A stretch of DNA of 64,000 nucleotides. It comes from Pseudothauera lacus. GTDB lineage: Bacteria; Pseudomonadota; Gammaproteobacteria; Burkholderiales; Rhodocyclaceae. Of the stretch, positions 24,555 to 33,619 are shown one piece after another (positions within the stretch are counted from its first letter, which is position 1; each line of letters opens with the position of its first letter). Made by a program: the position numbers and the translations under genes. The notes under the pieces are model-generated. The model saw nothing but the letters and a program-made list of their open reading frames with translations. It was not told where the DNA came from and did not search any database. The stretch spans positions 62,001 through 126,000 of the forward strand of contig NZ_PZKC01000009.1 of NCBI RefSeq assembly GCF_003034845.1, given 5' to 3'.

Positions 24555-25127
24555 GTGATCCAGCAGAACATCGTCAAGGCCATCGTCGCCCTGGTCCTCT
24601 TCGTGTTCGCCATCGGCGCGCTGGGCATGGTCTTCGAAGAGGAGATGGCCGCGGCCACCAACTGGATCATCGGGCGCATCGGCTTTGCCGGGATGTGCCT
24701 GATCCTGCTCGTCACCGACACCTTCGTCACCCCCTTCCCGCCCGACATCCTGCTGGTGCTGATCGCCAAGAGCGAACTCGCCGAGCACTGGCCGCGCTAC
24801 GTCCTGGTGCTCGGCATGGTGTCGGTATGCGGCGGCATGCTGGGCTGGGGCATCGGCCGCTGGCTGGGCCATCTGCCGCAGGTCACGCGGCTGTTCGGGG
24901 AGTTCAAGGACGAGCACCGCGACTTCATCCGCAAGTACGGTTTCTGGGCCGTGGTGCTGGGCTCGATCACTCCGCTGCCCTTCTCGGTGACCTGCTGGGC
25001 TGCCGGCATCATGGCGCTGCGCTGGCAGACCGTGCTTGCCGCCGCCACCCTGTTCCGCATCCCGCGCTTCTTCCTCTACTACCAGCTCATCGCCTACAGC
25101 GGGGAGATCGGCCGCCTGTTCGGCTGA
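24555..25127 (+). CDS. VTT-domain (DedA/YqaA-like) membrane protein
   Basis: Inner-membrane protein of 190 residues with about five hydrophobic segments (for example IVKAIVALVLFVFAIGALGMVF, AGMCLILLVTDTFVTPFPPDILLVLI, and VLVLGMVSVCGGMLGWGIG). The middle region RKYGFWAVVLGSITPLPFSVTCWAAGIM corresponds to the VTT/SNARE-associated core, with its conserved glycine-proline positions and preceding FGEFKDEHRDF amphipathic stretch. Related DedA proteins act in lipid scrambling or proton-linked envelope homeostasis; its own function is unknown. The GTG at 24555 is the only good start, 19 bp after the HDOD gene. Confidence 0.8.
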   Translation: MIQQNIVKAIVALVLFVFAIGALGMVFEEEMAAATNWIIGRIGFAGMCLILLVTDTFVTPFPPDILLVLIAKSELAEHWPRYVLVLGMVSVCGGMLGWGIGRWLGHLPQVTRLFGEFKDEHRDFIRKYGFWAVVLGSITPLPFSVTCWAAGIMALRWQTVLAAATLFRIPRFFLYYQLIAYSGEIGRLFG

Positions 25128-25169
25128 ACAGCCGCCGGCAGCGGCGTGCGGCAGAGTAGAATCGCCGCC

Positions 25170-26975
25170 ATGCGACAAGCCGCCTCCGCCCCCCTGCCCG
25201 CCCCCGAACCGGCCGAACGCCGCGACTGGCAGACCCTCAAGAGCCTCCTTCCCTATCTGTGGGCCTACAAGGGCCGGGTGATCTTCGCGCTGTGCTGCCT
25301 GGTGGCGGCCAAGGGCGCGAACGTCTCCGTACCCATCGTCTTCAAGCACCTCATCGACACCCTCGGGCTGACCACCACGCAGGCCTACGTGGTGGTCCCT
25401 GCGGCACTGCTGCTGGCCTACGGGGTGCTGCGCTTTTCCACCTCACTGTTTACCGAGCTGCGCGAGTTCATCTTCGTGCGCGTCACCCAGCAGGCAGTGC
25501 GGCAGATTTCCCTGCAGGTCTTCCGCCACCTCCACGCGCTGAGCCTGCGCTTCCACCTCGAACGCCAGACCGGCGGGCTGACCCGCGACATCGAACGCGG
25601 CACGCGCTCGATCAACTCGCTGATCAGCTACACCCTGTACTCCATCCTGCCCACGCTGGTGGAGATCGGTCTGGTGATCGGCATCCTGCTGTACAGCTAC
25701 GACAGCATCTTTGCCCTCATCACCACGCTGACGCTGCTGGCCTACATCACCTTCACGGTGAAGGTCACCAACTGGCGCAACGCCCTGCGCCGCCGCGCCA
25801 ACGAACTGGACTCCGCCGCCAACGCACGCGCCATCGACAGCCTGCTCAACTACGAGACGGTGAAGTACTTCAACAACGAGGGCTTCGAAGCCGCGCGCTA
25901 CGACGAGCAGCTGCAGAAGTGGATCCACGCGCAGACCGTGAACCAGCAGTCACTCGCCCTGCTCAACCTTGGCCAGGCGGTGATCATCGCCCTCGGCGTC
26001 ACCGCGATGATGTGGCAGGCAGCGATCCGCGTTGCCGACGGCAGCATGACCATCGGCGACATCGTGCTGGTCAATGCCTTCATGCTGCAGCTCTCCATCC
26101 CGCTCAACTTCCTCGGCGTGATGTACCGCGAACTGCGTCAGGCGCTCACCGACATCGAACGCATGTTCGGCCTCCTGCACGTCAATCAGGAAGTCGCCGA
26201 CGCCCCCTCTGCCAGCGCGCTGCCGCCCGGCGCGGCGACCCTGCGCTTCGACGCGGTGCGCTTCGCCTACGACCCCAAGCGCCCCATCCTGCGCGGCATC
26301 AGCTTCGAAGTGCCGGCCGGGCACACGGTTGCGGTGGTCGGCCACTCGGGGGCCGGCAAGTCCACCCTGGCGCGCCTGCTGTACCGCTTCTACGACGTCA
26401 GCGACGGCGCCATCCGCATCAACGGCATGGATATCCGCGGCCTCACCCAGAGCAGCCTGCGCGCCGCCATCGGCATCGTCCCCCAGGACACCGTGCTGTT
26501 CAACGACACCCTCTACTACAACATCCACTACGGCCGTCCCGACGCCAGCCGCGAGGAAGTCGAAGCCGCCGCTGCGGCCGCCCAGCTCGGTGACTTCGTC
26601 GCCCGCCTCCCGGACGGCTACGACACCCGTGTCGGCGAGCGCGGCCTGAAGCTCTCCGGGGGCGAGAAGCAGCGCGTCGCCATCGCCCGCGCCTTGCTCA
26701 AGAACCCCGCCATCCTGATCTTCGACGAGGCCACATCGGCGCTCGACTCGAAGACCGAAAAAGCCATCCAGGCCCAGCTCGAACAGGCCGCCGCCGGCCG
26801 CACCGCGCTGGTCATCGCCCATCGCCTGTCCACGGTGATGAAGGCCGACGAGATCATCGTCCTCGACCAGGGCGAGATCGTCGAACGCGGCAGCCACGCC
26901 GCACTGCTGGCCGCCGGCGGGCACTACGCACGCATGTGGGCGCTGCAGCAGCAGGAAGCCCACGACGACCGGTGA
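25170..26975 (+). CDS. ATM1/HMT1-type ABC half-transporter (permease-ATPase fusion)
   Basis: ABC exporter half-molecule of 601 residues. A six-helix membrane domain covers about 30-330, with the conserved RALDSAANARAIDSLLNYETVKYFNNE stretch that marks ATM1/HMT1-like transporters. The nucleotide-binding domain has Walker A GHSGAGKST (about 391-399), signature LSGGEKQRVAIARALL (about 495-510) and Walker B ILIFDEATSALDS. Members export glutathione-linked compounds or metals and work as homodimers in the inner membrane. The ATG at 25170 is preferred over an in-frame GTG at 25146, which adds a non-conserved stretch. It is convergent with the diguanylate cyclase gene, only 7 bp away. Confidence 0.9.
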   Translation: MRQAASAPLPAPEPAERRDWQTLKSLLPYLWAYKGRVIFALCCLVAAKGANVSVPIVFKHLIDTLGLTTTQAYVVVPAALLLAYGVLRFSTSLFTELREFIFVRVTQQAVRQISLQVFRHLHALSLRFHLERQTGGLTRDIERGTRSINSLISYTLYSILPTLVEIGLVIGILLYSYDSIFALITTLTLLAYITFTVKVTNWRNALRRRANELDSAANARAIDSLLNYETVKYFNNEGFEAARYDEQLQKWIHAQTVNQQSLALLNLGQAVIIALGVTAMMWQAAIRVADGSMTIGDIVLVNAFMLQLSIPLNFLGVMYRELRQALTDIERMFGLLHVNQEVADAPSASALPPGAATLRFDAVRFAYDPKRPILRGISFEVPAGHTVAVVGHSGAGKSTLARLLYRFYDVSDGAIRINGMDIRGLTQSSLRAAIGIVPQDTVLFNDTLYYNIHYGRPDASREEVEAAAAAAQLGDFVARLPDGYDTRVGERGLKLSGGEKQRVAIARALLKNPAILIFDEATSALDSKTEKAIQAQLEQAAAGRTALVIAHRLSTVMKADEIIVLDQGEIVERGSHAALLAAGGHYARMWALQQQEAHDDR

Positions 26976-26982
26976 GGCGCGC

Positions 26983-29163
26983 TCAGGGCAATTCGGCAAC
27001 CCACCAGCCGCCGCGACCGCGGGCCTTGACCTGATACATGGCGCGATCGGCCACCCGCATCAGCTCGTCCAGGGTAGTGCCATGCGCGGGGAAGAGAGCG
27101 ATGCCGATGCTCGCACCGATGCGCAGCTCGCCGCCGCCGTGACGCATCGGCGCATTGAGCGCCTCCACCACCTTGGCCGCCACGGTGCGCGCGCCTTCCG
27201 GCGTGTCGACGCGGCTCAGCAGGATGGCAAACTCATCTCCACCGACCCGTGCCACCACATCGCTGTCGCGCACCGCATCACGCAGGCGCAGGGCGACGTG
27301 ACAAAGCATGCGGTCGCCGGCCTCGTGGCCGTGATGGTCATTGAGCGGCTTGAAGCCATCCAGATCGAAGTACAACAGGGCCATGCCGTGCCCGGCGCGG
27401 CGGGCCTGCGCCGCACCCTGCTCGAAACGGCTGCCGAGCTGGACGCGGTTGGCCAGCCCGGTCAGGCTGTCGTGCAAGGCAAGGTACTCCACCGCGCGCT
27501 CCTTTTCCTTGCGCTCGGAGATGTCGGCGAGGATCAGCAGGCACTGCAGCAGGTGGCCATCGGCGTCGCGCACTGCAGTGGCGGACAGCGCCACCGGATA
27601 GCTCTCGCCGCTGGCGCGGCGGGCCTCGGACTCGCCCTGCCAGGCATCGCCGTCGCGCATCGCCCGCCATAGCGTTGCCAGGGTGGGCTCGCCAGTCTGC
27701 GCCGCGAAGGGGTCGAAAACCGTGCCCACCACCGCCGCCGCGCGAAAGCCGGTGATGCGGCTGAAAGCCGGATTGACGGCCTGCACGACGCCATCGGCGT
27801 CGAACACCACGATGGCCTCACCGCTGCGCTCGAACAGGCTGCTTGCCACCGCAAGTCGGGTTTCCATCTGGCGACGCTCGGTGACGTCGATGATCAGGCC
27901 CACCGTTCCCACCACCTCGGCACGCGCATTGCGGTGCAGGCCGGCACGCACGACCACCTCGCGCACCTTGCCGGCAGCGTCGATGACGCGGAAGGCCTCG
28001 TCGTACTCGCCTCCGCGCGCGGCAATGAACTCGGTGCAGCGCCCGCGCGCGCGCTGACGGTCGTCTGGGTGGAGGAGCTCGGACCACGGCAGGCCGAGGC
28101 ATGCGCTTACCGGACGGCCGCTGAGCTGGGTCCACGCCGGGTTGAGGTAATTCACCCGCTGGCTGGCATCGGTCTGGAACAGCACGTCCTGCATCTGCTC
28201 GGCAAGTTCGCGGTGCAACTGTTCGGATTCGGCCAGCCGGCGACCGACGCGCAGCAGATGGGCGACCACGCTGATCGTCATCAGCGCCAGCAGCAAGGCC
28301 AGCGCACGGGAGCCCAGCAGCAGCCAGGCGTGGGAGGGTGGTTCGCCGAGCGGCAGCGCGGCCATGCGCCACGAGCCCTCTAGCACATGCACATCGAGCA
28401 GAAAGGCGTCGGGGGCCTCGAACACGCTGGCATCACCCCAGAACACCGGCCCGCGGTCGCCCTGGCCGTCGATACCCCGCAAGGCAACGCGGTAGGGCAA
28501 GGCCGGATCACCCAGGCCCACTGCGACAATCAGGCGGTCGAAGTCGATCGGCGTGCTCATCAGCCCCCAGTAGCGCCCGCGCGTGCCATTGTCGTCGCCA
28601 TTGAGATAGATCGGCACGCGATGGATCAGCGCCTGACCGCCCTGCGCCAGCGTCACCGGCCCGGCGAGCACCGGCCGCCCGCTGGCCAGCATCAGCCTGG
28701 TCGCCGCGCCCTGCGTGGGGTGATTGAGGAGATCCAGCCCCAGCGCGGCCTCGTTGCCGGCGAGCGGGTGCACCATGGCGATGACGTTGCCCGGGGCCAG
28801 GGTGATGTTGCGCAGCAGGGAGCGCTCGCGCATCAGCTCGCGCGCGTGACGGTCGAAATGCAGGGGATCGATCCCCTCATTGAGCACCACCTCGGCGATC
28901 AGCCCGGCAGTGAGATTGGCGGCACCGTTGATCTCTCCCTCCAGCGTCGCGCGCAGGCCACCCAGCTCGCCCTGGCGTTCGGCACGCCAGCGTTCGCGCA
29001 GGCTGGCATCGGCAAGCGTGCCGACCAGCACCACCAGCGCGGCGGCTGCCAGCCCGACGACGAGCAGCACCACCAGTCCGAGAGATTTGCGCGACGTGCC
29101 CTGCATGAACGCCAGTATGAAACGCTTTGATGGAATTTTGGAGTCCGTGACGCCCGCGCCCAT
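26983..29163 (-). CDS. CHASE-PAS-PAS-GGDEF diguanylate cyclase
   Basis: Membrane sensor of 726 residues that makes cyclic di-GMP. Order: a transmembrane helix (about 27-50), a periplasmic CHASE-type sensor (about 75-265), a second helix (LLGSRALALLLALMTISVVAHLL, about 280-305), PAS 1 (about 320-430, QTDASQRVNYLNPAWTQLSG), PAS 2 (about 440-560, VFDADGVVQAVNPAFSRITGF) and GGDEF (about 570-720). The active-site motif is intact (RVGGDEFAILL, near 640). No RxxD inhibitory site was looked for in detail, and there is no EAL domain. The ATG at 29163 has GGAAG upstream; an ATG at 29106 is an alternative closer to the first helix. It is divergent from aspA. Confidence 0.9.
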   Translation of the reverse strand: MGAGVTDSKIPSKRFILAFMQGTSRKSLGLVVLLVVGLAAAALVVLVGTLADASLRERWRAERQGELGGLRATLEGEINGAANLTAGLIAEVVLNEGIDPLHFDRHARELMRERSLLRNITLAPGNVIAMVHPLAGNEAALGLDLLNHPTQGAATRLMLASGRPVLAGPVTLAQGGQALIHRVPIYLNGDDNGTRGRYWGLMSTPIDFDRLIVAVGLGDPALPYRVALRGIDGQGDRGPVFWGDASVFEAPDAFLLDVHVLEGSWRMAALPLGEPPSHAWLLLGSRALALLLALMTISVVAHLLRVGRRLAESEQLHRELAEQMQDVLFQTDASQRVNYLNPAWTQLSGRPVSACLGLPWSELLHPDDRQRARGRCTEFIAARGGEYDEAFRVIDAAGKVREVVVRAGLHRNARAEVVGTVGLIIDVTERRQMETRLAVASSLFERSGEAIVVFDADGVVQAVNPAFSRITGFRAAAVVGTVFDPFAAQTGEPTLATLWRAMRDGDAWQGESEARRASGESYPVALSATAVRDADGHLLQCLLILADISERKEKERAVEYLALHDSLTGLANRVQLGSRFEQGAAQARRAGHGMALLYFDLDGFKPLNDHHGHEAGDRMLCHVALRLRDAVRDSDVVARVGGDEFAILLSRVDTPEGARTVAAKVVEALNAPMRHGGGELRIGASIGIALFPAHGTTLDELMRVADRAMYQVKARGRGGWWVAELP

Positions 29164-29178
29164 GCCCGCGGCTTCCGT

Positions 29179-29216
29179 TACACTGCCCCCGGGACGCCCG
29201 CAAACGCACGGGCGTC
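29179..29216 (+). promoter_or_regulatory. aspA leader: possible -10 and perfect 8-bp hairpin
   Basis: TACACT at 29179-29184 could be a -10; no good -35 is visible. GACGCCCG (29193-29200) and CGGGCGTC (29209-29216) form a perfect 8-bp inverted repeat with an 8-nt loop, between that -10 and the AAGGAGG ribosome site of aspA. It could be an operator or an mRNA leader hairpin. Confidence 0.5.
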
Positions 29217-29250
29217 AGCCGCCGTACCCACCCACAAGGAGGCCCGCACG

Positions 29251-30654
29251 ATGAACCGACCCACCCGCGCCGAGCACGACCTGCTCGGCGACCGCGAAGT
29301 CCCTGCCGACGTCTATTGGGGTATCCACACCCTGCGCGCGCTGGAGAACTACCCCATCACCGGCAAGACCATCGGCTCCTATCCCGAGCTGGTGCGCGCC
29401 CTGGCGCTGGTCAAGCAGGCCGCCGCACGCGCCAACAACAAGCTCGGCCAGCTCGACGCCACCCGCCACCAGGCCATCGAGGCAGCCTGCCGCGAGATTG
29501 CCGAAGGCCGCCTGCACAACCAGTTCGTCGTCGACGTGATCCAGGGCGGCGCCGGCACCTCGACCAACATGAACGCCAACGAGGTCATCGCCAACCTCGC
29601 CCTGGAGAAGCTCGGCTGGCCCAAGGGCCACTACAAGGAGCTGCACCCGATCAACCACGTCAACATGAGCCAGAGCACCAATGACGTGTACCCCACCGCA
29701 CTGAAGCTGGCGGTGGTGTTTGCCATCCAGGGCCTGCTGGATGCCATGGAGACCCTGCGCGAAGCCTTCGCGGCGAAGGCCGCCGAGTTTGCCGACGTGC
29801 TCAAGATCGGCCGCACCCAGCTGCAGGACGCGGTGCCGATGACGCTCGGCCAGGAGTTCTCCACCTACGCGGTGATGATGGGCGAGGACACCGCCCGCCT
29901 GCGCGAGGCCATCGCGCTGATCCAGGAGATCAACCTCGGCGCCACCGCCATCGGCACCGGCATCAACACCGACATCCGCTACGCCAAGATGGCCACCGAG
30001 TTCCTCGCCGAACTCTCCGGCGTCAAGCTCGTACCCGCCGAGAACCTCATCGAGGCCACCCAGGACACCGGCTCCTTCGTGCAGCTCTCGGGCGTGCTCA
30101 AGCGCATCGCCTGCAAGCTCTCCAAGGTCTGCAATGACCTGCGCCTGCTGTCCTCCGGTCCGCAGGCCGGCTTCAACGAGATCAACCTGCCCGAGCGCGC
30201 CGCCGGGTCGAGCATCATGCCGGGCAAGGTCAACCCCATCATCCCGGAGGTGGTGAACCAGATCGCCTTCGAGGTCATCGGCAACGACATCACCATCACC
30301 ATGGCCTCGGAAGGCGGCCAGCTGCAGCTCAACGCCTTCGAACCGATCATCGGCCACTCGCTGTTCAAGAGCATCGAACACCTCGAGGCCGGCTGCCGCA
30401 CCCTCACCGAAAACTGCGTGCGCGGCATCACCGCCAACCGCGAGATGCTCGCCGAACGGGTGCGCACCTCGGCCGGGCTGGCCACCGCGCTCAACCCGCA
30501 CATCGGCTACGAAAACTCCACCTGGGCGGCGCGCGAGGCGCTGCGCAGCGGGCGCAGCGTCGCCGAGCTGGTGCTGGAGAAGGGCCTGATGGACAAGGAG
30601 GCGCTCGAACAGGTGCTGCGCCCGGACGTGCTCACCGCGCCACGCCGCGAATGA
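29251..30654 (+). CDS. aspA: aspartate ammonia-lyase
   Basis: Aspartase of 467 residues, the normal length. It converts L-aspartate reversibly to fumarate and ammonia in the cytoplasm. The fumarase/aspartase superfamily signature GSSIMPGKVNP is at about 320-330, with MSQSTNDVYPTA and GGAGTSTNMNANEVIAN in the substrate-binding regions. The latter two fit aspartase rather than class II fumarase (inference from the overall match). The ATG at 29251 has an AAGGAGG ribosome site. Its stop overlaps the asparaginase start (ATGA), so the pair would degrade asparagine to aspartate and then to fumarate. Confidence 0.94.
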   Translation: MNRPTRAEHDLLGDREVPADVYWGIHTLRALENYPITGKTIGSYPELVRALALVKQAAARANNKLGQLDATRHQAIEAACREIAEGRLHNQFVVDVIQGGAGTSTNMNANEVIANLALEKLGWPKGHYKELHPINHVNMSQSTNDVYPTALKLAVVFAIQGLLDAMETLREAFAAKAAEFADVLKIGRTQLQDAVPMTLGQEFSTYAVMMGEDTARLREAIALIQEINLGATAIGTGINTDIRYAKMATEFLAELSGVKLVPAENLIEATQDTGSFVQLSGVLKRIACKLSKVCNDLRLLSSGPQAGFNEINLPERAAGSSIMPGKVNPIIPEVVNQIAFEVIGNDITITMASEGGQLQLNAFEPIIGHSLFKSIEHLEAGCRTLTENCVRGITANREMLAERVRTSAGLATALNPHIGYENSTWAAREALRSGRSVAELVLEKGLMDKEALEQVLRPDVLTAPRRE

Positions 30655-31646
30655 CGCCCGCCATGCGCCGCACCCCCGTCATCACCCTGCTCGCCACCGG
30701 CGGTACCATCGCCGGGGCCGCCGCCTCGGCCACCGACACCACCGGCTACGCCGCCGGCAGCCTGGGCGCAGCGGCGCTCCTCGCCGCCGTCCCGCAACTC
30801 GCCGAGGTGGCCGAGGTGCGCGCTGAACAGCCCTTCAACATCGACAGCAAGGACATCACCCCGGCGCACTGGCTGCAGCTTGCGCGGCGCGTGCAGGCGC
30901 TGCGCGACAACCCGGCAATCGACGGCATCGTCATCACCCACGGCACCGACACGCTGGAAGAAACCGCCTGGTTCCTTCACCTCACCGTGCATGGCGACAA
31001 GCCGGTGGTGATGACTGCGGCAATGCGCCCGGCCACCGCCCTGTCCGCCGACGGCCCGATGAACCTCTGGGAAGCCGTCGGCGTGGCGGCCGGTGCCGCA
31101 TTCCACGGCCCCGGCGTGCTGCTCGCACTCGGTGGCGAGGTGTACGGCGCCGACGACTTCAGCAAGGCCCACACCGTCCGCCCGGCCGCCTTCCGCGCCC
31201 CGCAGGCCGGCCCGCTGGGCCTCGCCGCACCGCCCACGCGCCTGCGCAACGCCACCTCCGGCAGCGCCGCGAGCCTGCCACGCGGCACGCTCGACGGCCT
31301 GCAGACCCTGCCCTGGGTGGAAGTCGTGCACGTCGCCGGCGGCGCCGACCCGCGCCTGCTCGATCTGCTGCGCGAGGCCGGCGCCGCCGGCGCCGTGCTC
31401 GCCCTGCCCGGCAACGGCAGCCTGCCGGACGCCTGGTTGCCCGCCATCGAACGCGCTGCCGCCGCGGGCCTGCGCCTGGTGCGCGCCAGCCGCGTCGCCG
31501 CCGGCCCGGTCACCCGCCACCACGCCCACCCGGCCGTGCGCCCCGCTGGCTGGTGCAACGCCCTGCAGGCGCGCGTGCTGCTGATGCTGGAGATTGCCGG
31601 CGGCGCCCCCGCCCTGTTCGAGCGCGTCGCCCGCGCGCCGGATTGA
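30651..31646 (+). CDS. L-asparaginase
   Basis: Asparaginase of 331 residues in the bacterial AnsA/AnsB superfamily. It hydrolyses L-asparagine to aspartate and ammonia. The first catalytic threonine is in LLATGGTIAG; the second triad motif is VITHGTDTLEETAWFL. TTGYAAGSLG resembles the flexible active-site loop of the type II enzymes, but I see no convincing signal peptide, so a cytoplasmic location is more likely. The start overlaps the aspA stop. It is convergent with the Fe-S protein gene. Confidence 0.92.
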   Translation: MTPAMRRTPVITLLATGGTIAGAAASATDTTGYAAGSLGAAALLAAVPQLAEVAEVRAEQPFNIDSKDITPAHWLQLARRVQALRDNPAIDGIVITHGTDTLEETAWFLHLTVHGDKPVVMTAAMRPATALSADGPMNLWEAVGVAAGAAFHGPGVLLALGGEVYGADDFSKAHTVRPAAFRAPQAGPLGLAAPPTRLRNATSGSAASLPRGTLDGLQTLPWVEVVHVAGGADPRLLDLLREAGAAGAVLALPGNGSLPDAWLPAIERAAAAGLRLVRASRVAAGPVTRHHAHPAVRPAGWCNALQARVLLMLEIAGGAPALFERVARAPD

Positions 31647-31658
31647 CGCCGCTGCGCG

Positions 31659-32348
31659 TCAGCGCTGGCGCATGATCATGCGCAGCGACTGCTCATAGGT
31701 ATGGCGCATGTGGTCCTCGTCGTAGCGCTGCGCGCGCCCCACCGGACAGGCATCGCGCGCCAGGCAACGCGCCCGGCACGGTGAAGCCGGCTGGCGGCGC
31801 CAGGCCAGGCATTTCTCCAGCGCAAAGCCGCCCGCACCCATCGCCTGCGCCGGACAGGCAGCGACACAGGGCTGCGCCGTGCACGCACGGCAGGGCGATT
31901 CCACCTGCAGGGGCGGCGTCACGGGCAGGTCCGTATCCGCCCACAACACCACCCGGTAGCCAAACCAGCTCCCCCACTGCGGCAGGATGCCGACCATGAA
32001 GGGCGTCGCGTGGTGCCAGCCAAGCAGCCGCCCCAGCGCCTGCAGCCCGAGCGGGCTGCCGCCCGGATACAGCACCCGATGACGGCGGCCGGGAAACTGC
32101 CGCGCGAACCACTGCACCACCGCATCTACGCTGAAGTCGTCGATCGGATCAGCCGACGCCAGCCCCGCCGCCTTCACCGCGCGCCACAGCAGCGGACCGG
32201 CGTTGGCAACGACGATGAGCTGCCCGCCCCGGCATGCTCGCGGCAAGTCTGGAGACAGCGACGCCGGCAGCGCGGCGACGTCGACGACGGCGTGAAGGTT
32301 GAGTCCAACCGCGGTGAGCGCGGAGAAGTCCGGATCCGGGGCGGCCAT
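31659..32348 (-). CDS. small iron-sulfur protein, QueG-like C-terminus
   Basis: Protein of 229 residues; not assigned to a characterised family. The C-terminal part holds two cysteine clusters: CRACTAQPCVAACP (Cx2Cx4Cx3CP, a 4Fe-4S motif) and, after KCLAWRRQPASPC, the motif CLARDACPVG. The spacing recalls the ferredoxin-like end of epoxyqueuosine reductase (QueG) and related proteins. The N-terminal 140 residues have no motif I recognise, and the large QueG cobalamin-binding region is not evident. It stands alone between asparaginase (convergent) and the NAGGN operon (same strand, 38 bp downstream of its last gene). An electron-transfer role is inferred only from the cysteines. Confidence 0.65.
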   Translation of the reverse strand: MAAPDPDFSALTAVGLNLHAVVDVAALPASLSPDLPRACRGGQLIVVANAGPLLWRAVKAAGLASADPIDDFSVDAVVQWFARQFPGRRHRVLYPGGSPLGLQALGRLLGWHHATPFMVGILPQWGSWFGYRVVLWADTDLPVTPPLQVESPCRACTAQPCVAACPAQAMGAGGFALEKCLAWRRQPASPCRARCLARDACPVGRAQRYDEDHMRHTYEQSLRMIMRQR

Positions 32349-32386
32349 CAGGCGCTCCCAACTGGCTAGGGGTGCCGGATCTTAGC

Positions 32387-33619
32387 TCAGGTGCCGTGCC
32401 CGGAGGCAGTCCGGCAAGACGGCAGTTCGCTGTCGAGGAATTCCTCCGGCGCCGGCAGCGGCGTGCTCGGCAGCACCATGTCCTGCGGCCGCAGCTGTTC
32501 GGTGAAGCCTTCCAGCGAGCCCATGCTGCGGCAGTCGCGGCGCGCCACCGGTGCGCTGGTCATGTAGGCGATCACCAGCTGGGTGAGGGCCACCAGCGCC
32601 TCGCGATGGGTGCGCTCCTGGGCGTGCGAGGCATCGGCGCCGAAGCCGATCAGCGCGGTGCGGATGTCGTTGCCGGCTTCCACCGCGGCGGCGGAATCGG
32701 AACGGTAGTAGCGGAACACGTCGCGACGGTGGGCGATGCCGTGTTCCTGCGCGAGGCCGATGAGCTTGTGGGTGAGGTGGTAGTCGAAGGGGCCGGACAT
32801 GTCCTGCACGCAGATGGTGGCGGCATGCTCGGAGGTGTTCTGCCCGGGTGCGGCGATGGAGATGTCCAGGCTGACCATCTCGGCGATCTCGCCGTGCAGC
32901 GCCGCCGAGGCGCCGGAGCCGACCTCCTCGGTGATGGTGAGCAAGGGATGGACGTCCACCGGCAGGGGCAGGCGATGGTCGCGTACCGCCTTGCAGGCGG
33001 TGAGCAGCGCGGCCACCGCGGCCTTGTCGTCGAGATAGCGCGAGTTGATGTAGCCGTCGGGCTGGATCTCGGGCAGCGGGTCGAAGGCGATCCAGTCGCC
33101 GACATGGATGCCGGCCGCCTCCAGCTCGGCGCGGCTGGACACCGGCAGGTCCACGCGCACCTCGACATGCTCCCAGCCCACCGGCTGGCTGTCGATCTCG
33201 GGGCCGAAGGCATGCCCCGAGGTCTTCAACGGCAGACAGGTGCCGCGCACCTGGCCGTGGTCGGTGAAGATGGTCAGGCGGAAGCCCTCGGCGAAGCGCG
33301 CCGACCAGTGGCCGATGGGCACGATGGCCAGGCGGCCGTTGGGCTTGAGCTCGCGCACCATCGCCCCCAGGGTGTCGAGGTGGGCGACGATGGCGCGCGC
33401 CGGCTGGGCTTCGCGCCCGCGCAGGGTGGCGCGGATGGCGCCGCGCCGGGTCATCTCGTAGGGAATCTCGAGCGCTTCCAGGCGGCCTGCGGCGTAGCGC
33501 ACCGCGCCGTCGGTGAGGCCCACCGGGCTGGGGATGGCGAGCAGCTGCAGCAGGGTCTCTTCGAGGTAGGCGTAATCGATCTCGGGCAGGGCAACCCGGG
33601 GCAGGGCGGCTTCGTTCAT
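32387..33619 (-). CDS. NAGGN-system M42-family peptidase
   Basis: Metallopeptidase of 410 residues, the third gene of the N-acetylglutaminylglutamine amide operon. M42/M20-type metal ligands are visible: AHLDTLGAM (His-x-Asp) near 80, LDDKAAVAALL (the bridging Asp), ITEEVGSG (catalytic Glu pair) and VSLDISIA. In other bacteria a peptidase of this type accompanies asnO and ngg, and is thought to degrade or turn over the osmolyte dipeptide. The start overlaps the synthetase stop (ATGA at 33616-33619), so expression is coupled. The metal is not determinable from the sequence. Confidence 0.88.
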   Translation of the reverse strand: MNEAALPRVALPEIDYAYLEETLLQLLAIPSPVGLTDGAVRYAAGRLEALEIPYEMTRRGAIRATLRGREAQPARAIVAHLDTLGAMVRELKPNGRLAIVPIGHWSARFAEGFRLTIFTDHGQVRGTCLPLKTSGHAFGPEIDSQPVGWEHVEVRVDLPVSSRAELEAAGIHVGDWIAFDPLPEIQPDGYINSRYLDDKAAVAALLTACKAVRDHRLPLPVDVHPLLTITEEVGSGASAALHGEIAEMVSLDISIAAPGQNTSEHAATICVQDMSGPFDYHLTHKLIGLAQEHGIAHRRDVFRYYRSDSAAAVEAGNDIRTALIGFGADASHAQERTHREALVALTQLVIAYMTSAPVARRDCRSMGSLEGFTEQLRPQDMVLPSTPLPAPEEFLDSELPSCRTASGHGT

